This document shows positions 11,758-21,450 of a DNA stretch of 64,000 nt, piece by piece. Within the stretch, counting starts at the first letter, position 1; every line of letters begins with the position of its first letter. The translations under genes were made by a program, and so were the position numbers. This DNA is from Oryzias latipes (lineage: Eukaryota > Chordata > Actinopteri > Beloniformes > Adrianichthyidae), in assembly GCF_002234675.1 (NCBI RefSeq), contig NC_019867.2:1134001-1198000 (forward strand). Reading direction: 5' to 3'. The notes beneath the pieces are model-generated. The model was given only the letters and a program-made list of their open reading frames with translations. It was not told the origin of the DNA and ran no database searches.

Positions 11758-14481
11758 CAGGGCTCCAGACTGCGTCCATTTGGTCGCATTTTGCGACCAA
11801 AATTTGAGAGTGTGCGACTGAATTTTACACCCAGTCGCACATGTGCTACCAGTAAATTTGCCTCCTCCACCCTCCGTATTTTTTATACATTAAACATGAA
11901 AGGAGCACGTCAATGATCGATGAAATGAGCAATGAAATCATCAATGAGACGCGAGCGCACACGCACGCAGGCAGACACACACACTCGCGCGAATACTCAT
12001 GAGACTGGAGCACACGCGAGCACACACTCGCGTTTCATTGAGTGATGCCTGAGGCGGCCAATGCGTCTGAGAAGAATAGGGAAAGTCACTGCAAGTGGCT
12101 AAAATATGTGGAGGGGCGGGGCCTAGAGATAATCGAGCGCGCGTAAACATCCGTGGGAAGGAAACGGAGACAAATATCATCACAACCTGATATGTGCGTC
12201 TGAGCTATGAGCAAGCGAACTATTGATTCGTTCTTCCGACCTGCAGCTAGTGTACCAGTGACAAAGTGTACAGCAGGGGTCTCAAACTCGCATGAAATCG
12301 AAGCTGCAGCGAGACTGAAAGAGACCAGGAATTAGGAGTTGTCCTTAACATTCAATTTCGTTTTAATATGCCTCTCCCCCTAAGTATGAGCTGTGATATT
12401 ACATCTTTTATAATTATTTTAATGTTTTGTAATGGATGTAGCCTTTTTTAAATCAGTTGGTATTTTAAATTATTTTAATTGATCAGTGAACTACAAAAAA
12501 CCCATCAGGACGCATGTCCCATAATGCATTGTTTTGTAGTCTGTAGGGCAGCTTTTAGTCAGTTCAATACTAAATTTCCAGCTGCGTTCGCTCTGATTGG
12601 TGTCTTGCTCTCACCCCTTTCTCGTGATATTTTTGTTTTGATTGACAGGTGATGTTGGAGCAAAAACAAAAATATACGTCACACACCAGGTGATCTGTGC
12701 AGTGTTGCGTCCATCTGGGTGATCTCAAACACGCTTATTGTGCATCTTGGCTGAACCTATTTGGTGTCACCAACATGAATTTCCATCCTCTAATATTTAC
12801 CAGTGATGAAAGTCTTCCGGGAATTCCCGGAAATCCGGGTTTTTGAGCAAACCGAACGTACTTTCCGGGAAATAAAGACCTGATCTCTACGGACAAATCG
12901 CTTTCCGGATTAGAAAATGGTCTGAAATCAGCTAATTTTAGCTTTATTTTCTATATTTCTCCGCAGATCGCTTCCTCTATGGTCGTGGCCATCTTTCGTC
13001 TTCCCGGCCTAATTGACCAATGACGGGACGTTTTAGTTGCTTTCGGATGCGTCGACGGGTCTGATTGGCTCTGTCTGCACCACGTGGTCAGCGTGACTTG
13101 CTTCCCTAGAGACCAAAACTGGCGGACCCACGCTAAACTTTCACAAACACATCTGAAGAGTTTGCGATCAAATTTGTGTTAAAATAATGGCAGGCATCGT
13201 CATTATTGAGCGTGGTCACGACCTCAGTTGTGAGAAGACGATAAAAAACAAATTGAAGTGGTCTTGGCTGGAAAAAAAAAAAGATTTTTAAGGTAGTGTA
13301 GGTCAAATACTTTTTTGTGTAAAATAATCTCAAAACCACATTTTGAAATAATTTCAATTTTAGTTTTGAGTTTCAGTTTTTATTTTGAATACATTTCTTT
13401 ATCTAATTTATTTGTATTTCCTAATTACCATGATTTAGTTCAGTATAGTTAACATTAATTATAAGTATTTGATGGTTTGGACCCGCACTCCCTTAAAAAA
13501 TAATGTTTACAATGTTTAGTTTAGTTTGTATGTTTGTTTTGATATTTCCCAGATTACTTAGTATTGGTGTTAAAGAATTGATGTATTATGTTATAGAATT
13601 ATAGTTTAAAGCAGATCCCATATTTTGATGTAATTATAGTTTGAGAAAACAGTGCAAGTGGATGTTGTACATCAGTCATTTCTAAAGCAGAAATAATGTA
13701 TAAATAACTGAGGTATTTTCATAGAATATCATAGTTACTGGTGTTCTTTTTGCCATTTGGGGCTTTGATGTTACTATATTTTAGCAATTGTATGTTTTGC
13801 AGCTTTAAGGAAAAGCGTAGATTGTAGGATTGTGTTACTTTGAGCAATTTTCCAAATTCTTTTTTAGGACCAGCAAGTCCTTAATGGAGAGTCAAACTAG
13901 GGGTTTGAATGACAAATCATGATGCTCCAATTAGTCTTAGTTTCTTGATAAAGAAGTGAATAACTAGCTGCCAGAATGCACCAGAATGCATCTAAGACCA
14001 CGTATTTTTCCAAAATTTCGCTCTGTGCCCGCCATATCGCTCAAAGAAAAGTTCAGGGATTTTTTCCTTGCCTGACTTTCATCACTGATTTACATACATT
14101 TAAGTATTGTTTGAAACTGTGAAATTACGAAAGGTTACTACGGTAATCACTTGTTACTAAAAACTTTTTTTTATTCTAAATGTATGGTATTTTTTTACTA
14201 TTTTTACTTAGTTGTACTGTCGTGACAGCGATGGTGCTGTCAGTTTACCTTCATGTTGCATCTTCAAAAGTGCAGAATAAAATATGACACTGAATTAGAA
14301 ACAGCACATTGTAATTTCTGCATCTATTATTAAAGTATTTATTTGTAATACAGTGGAAATTAGTAGATTTGGTTAGAATGTTGATTTACGGTATGCGCCC
14401 CTAAATTTTCTGGTTGTGCCCCTAAAATTTTCAGTTAGGGGCCACTATGCTCCTAGTGAAAAAAGTTAGTCTGGAGCCCTG
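11758..14481. mobile_element. Nested hAT-like element (CAGGGCTCCAGACT ends)
   Basis: A 2.7-kb insertion with inverted ends CAGGGCTCCAGACT and AGTCTGGAGCCCTG. It lies in the intron between two transposase exons of the host element. A start-like frame at 12207 (MSKRTIDSFFRPAAS) resembles the N terminus of hAT/ZBED-type transposase genes but soon decays. The flanks tatataca and atacataa are similar but not a clean 8-bp duplication, so the superfamily call is tentative. It is itself interrupted at 12801-14087. Confidence 0.6.
12801..14087. mobile_element. Third-level nested element (CAGTGATGAAAGTC ends)
   Basis: A 1287-bp insertion with 14-bp perfect inverted ends, CAGTGATGAAAGTC and GACTTTCATCACTG. 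A 6-bp direct repeat, atttac, flanks it at 12795-12800 and 14088-14093. No transposase frame is visible. The end sequence is hAT-like, but the duplication is shorter than the usual 8 bp, so the superfamily is uncertain. Confidence 0.6.
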
Positions 14482-16331
14482 ATACATAAAAGTGAATGAT
14501 GTATTAAAAATAAATCTGACAATATAATATTTCTTTTTGCTTTTTTCCAAATACAGGATTGAGCTCCTCTGGTGTGATGTCTTCGTGAGTGTTACTGGTT
14601 TATATTACAACATCCTGCACTCTCCTGAGGACCAAGACTTTCTCAATATCAGTCACATCACGTATTCTGCTGCCATTACATTTTTCTACCACGCATTCAG
14701 GCCAGTTTGGATGTCTTTAGTGATGCGTGGGACAGCCATCCAATCAGGACGGAGCAAAGCATGACACCAAATCAGCTGTGGCAGTTGGGCTTGACCCAGA
14801 ACCCTGTTTCTGATCCCCGGGTAAATGCTTTATTTAATCTCACTGTACTGGACAACTGATTTGTGTGCAGTTTGACTAAAGTGGAAAGTATCAAGAAGAG
14901 TATCATGAAATCATAATGACTACAGTGAATTTTCATCGAAAATGAATGAAAAGGATTATTGTTGTGTGGTGCAAACAATTTCCCTAAATTGTTTGTTTGT
15001 AGGAAGAATAGCACATCTGCAAGTTCAAAATGCATCACAATGCATGTCATTATGAGCCATCAGATGTACTAATGTCACTACTTTGTTAAGGTTCACTTAT
15101 TTGCAAATTATAATCAGTTATGGAGATATGAGGTCTGCCTGCCAGCAACAATATAAGTTATTATTAGTCGGTCACTGTTCCTACATAATCTAAAACACAA
15201 AAAAAACAGTGCTGTTCATAAACAGTATCTTTTTTTTTTTTTTTTTTGTCAGGGTATGCTGGTTCCAGAGATTGAATGGGAGGAGAGTGGATCCATGACT
15301 GAACCTCATCCTGGGATCAATGTCCCGGTATTGGACAGTCCTCTTTTGGGTCCACAAATGTTGGAACTGCAAGACGACATCAATCCATTGTGGAATTCAG
15401 ACCGTTTGGGAGTGGACCTACATCTTTACTGTCCAGTGTGTTTAGAACTTAATTTAGGCGACATAATTACACACAGAAGAAGAGAGACTGAGGGGAGTAA
15501 GACAAAGTTCAAATCAATACTGCTGTATTGTTCAAGGGACTTCATTGTATGTAAGGAAGTTATGAAAATTAGTTCCAGTTTAAATAAAATTCAAATCAGT
15601 AGAGATTCCACATTTGCTTAAATTTTGATGTTTTAATCTGTCCATGTTTTCTCTGAATTTTACTCTGCAATAAAGGGTGAATGTTTGCACTTTGTTGTTC
15701 TATGACCATCTTTTGTTGTTTAGTATTTAACCAGTTATAAAACCCAGAGAGATGAGGATCTTTTTTGCAAGGGTGACCTGGCCAAGAGGTGTATATGTAT
15801 ATGGTTACAATATAAAATCAATGACATTTGAGTTATTAAAAAAATAAAATTAAGGTCAAGCAAAGTGACTTCGGGCTGAGCAGGGGATGTGTATTGGGTA
15901 TCTGTGATTGACAGTGAGATGAACTTGAGGTAATGTAGTCCCACTGCGTGGTACGGAGCAAAGTGATGCCAGTTTCTCCACAGAACCTACTGTGGAAGTT
16001 GCAGGTTTTTCTCCTCCACCTTCATATGATCAAAACCGTGTCTGAGTGTTGAAATGACGCTAGCATGAAAGCTAAGAGAATAACGTACAAACAATCCCGA
16101 GTGAAACATTCATTTTAAATCTCATGACCAGTACAGAGTTCGATGGATTCAATGTCAACTGCATTCAACCAATGTTGCCTTGCTTCCAGGTCCACTGAAA
16201 AGTTGCACAAGCCAGTAATTTTTGACAACCGAAGGCAAATAAACCGACAAGCCATGCTAAGGCTAACACGCTAACGACCGACTGGTACAGAATCAAATAT
16301 GGGCGGGGCTTTTGCCACCTGCAGAAAGCGT

Positions 16332-16865
16332 AGAGAAAGTGTAAGGGGCCATACGATTGGCTAAAAGCGAACCCGCCTGCTTTCCCGATGAGTTTGATTG
16401 ACAGATTCACTAGCCAATGGTGACATTAGTTGACCCGCTCCGTCAGATGAGTCTCAATATTCACCGTAGAAAAATCTCTCACACACACGGGGAGATTCAC
16501 AAACGAGAACGGGATTTTGAATGCACAGTCTGCATTTCGAATGATCTGTGAGTTCACATCACATGTTTACCTAAAAATCATGTTTGTGAAGCACCTACTG
16601 TGTATTTCTGATACATTTATTGTGAATTTCTAAAATGTTTTTTGTGAAACACAGTGTGCACATTTGTGAGAAACACTTATTGTGCATTTGTAAAACATTT
16701 AGTGTGCATTTGTGAAACACAATCTGTGTGTTTGTGAAACACAGGGTGTGTATTTCCGAATTTATTTTTCACGTTTGCATAAAATGACATTTGTGAATCG
16801 GAGCGTGTGCATTTGTAAAACTGGTTGTGTGCATTTCTGATTATTGAGACTGAATTAACTCCATA
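16332..16865 (-). repeat. Right terminal inverted repeat
   Basis: The inverted partner of 9315-9848. It carries the same subterminal array of CACAAATGCACA-type units in reverse orientation and ends CTCCATA next to the cacata target duplication. Confidence 0.85.
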
Positions 16866-17754
16866 CACATACACCCTCAGACAAATATACAAACTCTACA
16901 TGGTTACCCCGTCTCGCAATGCGAACCCCTCCCTCAAATAATGATGGACGGAGATTTCCTAAACGTTGACGGTGTTGAAAGAGAACAATAATGTTCCAAT
17001 TAGCTGATTTTAACTCTGAAGACATTGTTCACAAACCTGAGGACAGACGAGAAAACCTGAAGGAAGTTATGATGAGAACTGTGGGGAAAAACAAATTCTT
17101 TTAAATAAAAAAAGGAAGAACAAAGTGAATTTAGAAATGAATTGTGATGAAATACATGAGTGAGATGTGCAGTTCTGTCGCTCAAACAGATGGACTTTAG
17201 AAACCTTTCTGTTTATGCAGATCAGCTGGTGACACTGGAGAAGCTCAGCACGCTGTTGATGAGATAAACCCATCATGATCGCTTCAGGTTCTTGATTGGT
17301 TGAGTAGAAGACGTGAACCCCGTCTGAGTAACATACAGCGAGTGACCCCCCCCGCTCTGAGGACACTTTCCCAGCCTTCTGGCTGTGTTTTCTTTTCCCA
17401 TCGCCGCAGCGTGAAGGAAAGTCTCTGAGTGGCAAACGACACCTGTGCACCCCCAGCAGAATGCTACTGTTCAGACAGCAACTGTTGATAAGACGGGGCT
17501 GGGGGGTGAGTCAACAATGAAGTTCCCTCTGCGGTCATGTTGGGTTTCCCGCTTTGGGAAAGGAGGACTTCAGCTGATGCTTATCAGTGGCGGTTGGAGC
17601 GGACAAACACTGCTGCTCAGCAGAGAGAGCAGGAGCGCACGCACACATCCACGGCGCCGCCTCTGATGGCTTTCAACCACCTCCAATCCCAGCCTTTAAC
17701 CCTTTAACGCCGGGCCTTTAGATCCAGTCTTCACATTCTTTAGGCTACCATATT

Positions 17755-17880
17755 ACTCGCACTACAGGGCGCACCGGATTATGAGACGCACCGTGACAAA
17801 CGGTCTATTTCTTATGACAAATAGAAGGCACACCGGACTAAAAGGTGCGTTTTAGTCAGAGAAAATTTCATCGGACTTAT
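17755..17880. repeat. Fragment of a GGCGCACCGG-type interspersed repeat
   Basis: The words GGGCGCACCGGATTATGAG and GGCACACCGGACTAAAAGG form a divergent internal repeat of a kind common in teleost DNA transposons. No ends or target duplication could be defined, so only a fragment is called. Confidence 0.3.
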
Positions 17881-17914
17881 TAACTGCAGTCACAAAAACT
17901 TGTTTGCTACACGC

Positions 17915-18225
17915 TAGCCACGTTAGCAGCGTTAGCCACGTTAGCAGTGTTAGCCACGTTAGCAGCGTTAGCCACGTTAGCAGTGTTAGCCACGTTAGCA
18001 GTGTTAGCCACGTTACCAGCGTTAGCCACGTTAGCAGTGTTAGCCACGTTACCAGCGTTAGCCACGTTAGCAGTGTTAGCCACGTTACCAGCGTTAGCCA
18101 CATTAGCAGTGTTAGTCATGTTAGCCATGTTAGCAGTATTAGCACGTTAGCAGCATTCACCACGTTAGCAGTTTTAGCGATTTTAGCAGTGTTAGCCACA
18201 TTAGAAGTGTTAGCCCCGTTAAGTT
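17915..18225 (+). repeat. Minisatellite, 18-bp unit
   Basis: About 17 tandem units of an 18-bp consensus (GTTAGCCACGTTAGCAGC and variants), decaying at the right end. The unit is a multiple of three, so several frames stay open and give repetitive frames such as HVSSVS and TANVAN. These are by-products of the repeat, not genes. Confidence 0.9.
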
Positions 18226-18974
18226 ATTCACAATACCTGCAACTCCCAACCTTGTTTGCAACATTTTTTTTAAACAGGCTGATAACGTAGTCCCAGTAAA
18301 GTCTGTTTCAGCGGTAACTCCCAACCTTCTTAGTATAACGTAAAAAAAACAGGAGCTCTCAGGAGAAGCAATGAAACGGACCGAACCACATGCAAGAGTC
18401 GGACAAGTCTAACAGGTTCATTTAGGGATGTCATTGTTTAAAAAAGTTCAGAACAGCAAAAAGAATAACAAGAAGGCAGCTGTAGAAAGCCACTTTGCAT
18501 TCACACTGAAGTGAACTGCACCAGAGTTCGTCTGCAAGAGAACAGGGACCCTCATTCTGAAGGGGACCAGAGTTCTCGTGGTGAGTTTACACATCTACCA
18601 AACCAAGAGGACCACAGGAGAAAACCAAGACCAGGACCAGACCAAAACCAAGACCAGGACCAGACCAGGATAACAACTGGATCAGGTAAGGCCAGGGTGG
18701 TTGCGCTCTAACAAGTGGAATTGTTTGTCCCCCAGTGATGATGGAGATGATGTGCTTGGACGAGTCTGAATCTGGTGCAAATAAAATATTTAGTTTATTA
18801 AGCTAGCATAAGTGCAACTGGAAATGAAACGCAGCAGCGCAGAAGATCGAGGAACAGAATGGAAATACAGATAGAATAAAAATAGAACTGAAATACAGAG
18901 ACTCCACTCAATAATTATAAGAAAATTAACACTGAGGGGGCTGGTTTGGATCTTTGACAGTATATGAGAACTAG

Positions 18975-19370
18975 ATTGAGTAGCCCCTCCCCCTGGCGTT
19001 CCAAACAGGAAGTGGCCCCAAGAATCCAAAATCCCATAGAAGTCTATAGAGAAATAAACAGTCATTCTATTGGTCAGAAGAACCGTTCTGGATCTGATAC
19101 CTTTCTGTAGTTCATGTTATTCAAGTCATAAACTGACCAATCAGATGCCTCAATAAAAGTAGGTGGAGCCTGCTGGCCTCCACATCCAGGGTTCAAAATG
19201 TTTGATTGACAGATTTATAGTATTCTGATTTCAAGTGGTAGGGGTGTGGCCTGCCAATAAGCTTACTCCTGATTGGCCAGAGTGGTGGTCATAGAAACAT
19301 TGACTCAGACCGACTTGGATCAATCACTGCTCCCTGACAACGCCTCCAACATGGCGGCGTATTGTGTAAG
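18975..19370 (+). repeat. Interspersed repeat family A, copy 1
   Basis: This shares long similarity with 63545-63780 (same strand) and, reversed, with 30305-30530 and 52100-52375. Diagnostic words are AGGAAGTGGC, TAAACTGACCAATCAGATG, AGTAGGTGGAGCCTGCTGG and CTGATTGGC. No terminal inverted repeats or coding frame were found, so the class is unassigned. Several CCAAT and GGCGGAGC-type boxes make it promoter-like. Confidence 0.7.
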
Positions 19371-19734
19371 AAAGAAAAAAAGAGACTGAATTGACTTAAT
19401 TGAATAATTAATTGAATAATTCAAATCCATGTGTGAACTTGATTGTGGTGAAATAATCAAAGCTCTTTTAATTACAACCAATGAGTATTAATGTGTAATG
19501 TGCATTAATGATTACTGAAAGGTTTGAATTACAATCAATAACTATTGATTCTCTTTACTTGATCTGCAATGTGTAGCAATAATTACTGGTTTATTGTGAT
19601 CATGTGTTCTAATGATAATCAATGATTATTACATAATGGATACCGTTTACTGAAATCATGAATGAATGTTTTCTGAAGATCATCAATCATTAATAGCCAC
19701 CGGATTTTGTTACTTGAAGAGAATCTTATCGGAT

Positions 19735-20030
19735 CAGAACCGGATTACAAACACTGTAAAACTATCAAATGAATGAACTCAGTAGGGGGGGGGATTATAT
19801 GATCTCACTTCTTCCCGCTCCTTTTCAAGCAATAAATCAAACTCTACTTTACTTTAGTTAATGATGGCTGTATTTAATTAAGCAAAGTGATTTAAGTGAT
19901 GTTTTTGTTTTGTTTTTTCTGTCTTTTTAATCTATGCATTTCATAATTTCTGTAATGAGTTTGATAAATATGTGTAAATTTTTTATTGCTTTGACTACAA
20001 TGCTTGAAATAAATCAATAAATAAAAAAAA
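19735..20030 (+). repeat. Interspersed repeat family B (LINE 3'-tail-like), copy 1
   Basis: This shares AAACTATCAAATGAATGAA, CTTCTTCCCGCTCC and GAGTTTGATAA with 37500-37800, and the GAGTTTGATAA to AATAAATCAAT tail with 60740-60950. The A-rich terminal AATAAATCAATAAATAAA suggests the 3' end of a non-LTR retrotransposon. No reverse transcriptase is attached. Confidence 0.55.
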
Positions 20031-20802
20031 AATTGGGTTGAAGCTGGAATAAACGTGTGACATCACACTAAAGCAGCAGCTGGACGTGATTCTGTTAACG
20101 TTCTGTTATCATAAAAAAAGACTAAAACAGAGCAACAGTGGCAGAAATGTAAGACTACTAAACTAAATAAACTACTAAGAGTAATCACTAATAATCAGCT
20201 GAAACTATGCAAACGTAAAGCTGAGAAGCTGTCAGATCCCTCCATCCTCCTGTCACCATGCGTCTCCAGAGGGAAGCATGAGCTGCTCGTGCCTCTAACA
20301 GGCAGCATTCAGTGGTATCATGCCTTTCTGATGACATTAAATGTTATCGGGAGGCCAAATCCACTGAAAAAAAACTAAAAACACGAGGAGAAAGGATCCC
20401 ATTTACAGAGGGAAGACATTTGGCTGCAGAGCTGTGAGATGAAACCTGAACGTCTGCAGCAGGAACCAGAGATCGGACGGTTCTTCTGACCTCCCGTCTC
20501 CCTCGTTCCTCTGCTGATCGGAGACGAAAAACCCGAGTTTGGAGCCGTCATTCAACAGCAGATTGCCCAAGTATGACATGTCAAATGAGATGAGCGGAGA
20601 GCTCTGCAAATGAGATGATTTATGGACGGATGCGGCATTTCAGGCGTCCAGCTTTTCATCCTGTTTTTATTTATGACTCTGAAAACCATCCATATGTTGC
20701 TGTGATCCCAGCATACCCTCCACGCCACAGCTTTAGGACTGACCACACTCTGGGAAATTCCTTTACCACTGTGATACGACGGTACGATAATCCTCCATAT
20801 AA

Positions 20803-21006
20803 CCCTTGTGCTATCTTAGATGACCCCCCCTTCTATTGAGGTGTTCTCCCTACCATGACAAAGGTGGATGAAGGTGGAAAGATTTCATGTAATCCATGGA
20901 CACCAGTGAAAATCACAAATCATTGAAGAAAAAAGGTTCAGAGCACTGTCTAGTGGGTCTAGATGACCCAACTCCCAATGTTAAAGTGCCTAGGATAGAA
21001 CAAGGG
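20803..21006 (+). mobile_element. piggyBac-like MITE, copy 2
   Basis: A 204-bp copy of the element at 1231-1436, starting CCCTTGTGCTATCTTAG and ending AGAACAAGGG. It is flanked by ATAA on the left and TTAA on the right. It lies about 450 bp beyond the dmrt2 stop codon on the 3' side. Confidence 0.75.
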
Positions 21007-21234
21007 TTAAAGAAACGGAAGCTTCTCTAGAAATGTGTTATTCTGTGCTTTAGACGAGGAGGTGCTTCTCATTTTTTAAATCACAACCAAAAAAACAAAA
21101 CCTTCAACATATTTAGGCGGGAAATATTTCCGTATTAAAAAGCGGATTTTTCTTAAGCCGTAAAATCAAAGGTGTTGATGTTGCAGCCGTCAATCAAAAG
21201 TGAGATGTGCTTCTAAAGTTCTGTTCTTTTAAAG

Positions 21235-21240
21235 TTTATT
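21235..21240 (-). terminator. dmrt2: Candidate dmrt2 polyadenylation signal
   Basis: AATAAA on the minus strand (TTTATT as written), 211 bp beyond the dmrt2 stop. It is the nearest canonical signal seen downstream; cleavage was not otherwise supported. Confidence 0.5.
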
Positions 21241-21450
21241 GACAGGTTGGAATAATGTTTAAATACTCTAAACAATAACATTAATAAACATGCACACGGA
21301 AACATGAGCCACTGTACATTCATTTTACACGAGGAGACATTTTCGGACGGATTTGTTCTGACCCAGTGCCTGTGTTTTTATGAGCCAGAACCGGATGAGA
21401 ACCTGACGCTTTAGTGCAAGAAGGGGGGGGGGGTCAGTAGAAAGTTCGGC

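Larger units (their letters stand above)
9909..15621 (+). pseudogene. Broken integrase-core transposase, multi-exon
   Basis: Exon-like pieces are visible: 9909-9947 (MAERSSELDQSQP, then GTAAGT), 10796-10877, about 11160-11262 (ending in VYGFPLR), 11608-11719 (VRGDHGGENV), 14557-14820 (HNQRIELLWCDVF to NPVSDPR) and 15253-15621 (GVDLHL region near the C terminus). Donors and acceptors are mostly GT and AG. The product would be the cut-and-paste transposase. It is dead: the frame shifts before the HNQRIE word (an extra two bases near 11710) and again near 14700, several N-terminal and catalytic-domain exons of the family are not found, and a hAT-like element sits in the 11720-14556 intron. Confidence 0.65.
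9315..16865 (+). mobile_element. 7.55-kb DNA transposon with ~530-bp TIRs (integrase-type, IS3EU-like)
   Basis: This element begins TATGGAG and ends CTCCATA. It is flanked by a perfect 6-bp duplication, cacata, at 9309-9314 and 16866-16871. Its terminal inverted repeats span about 534 bp each. Inside is a multi-exon pseudogene whose exons resemble the integrase-core transposases of fish cut-and-paste elements, with conserved words such as RGDHGGENV, HNQRIELLW and HPIRTEQ. The TATGGAG ends, 6-bp duplication and integrase core suggest the eukaryotic IS3EU group; that name is from memory and tentative. The element carries a nested hAT-like insertion (11758-14481) and is inactive. Confidence 0.8.

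Noticed and set aside
17915..18225. CRISPR-like array of short repeats
   Set aside because: Units are directly tandem with no unique spacers, and the genome is a vertebrate.
17904..18290. 128-codon frame and several partners
   Set aside because: Produced by an 18-bp minisatellite.
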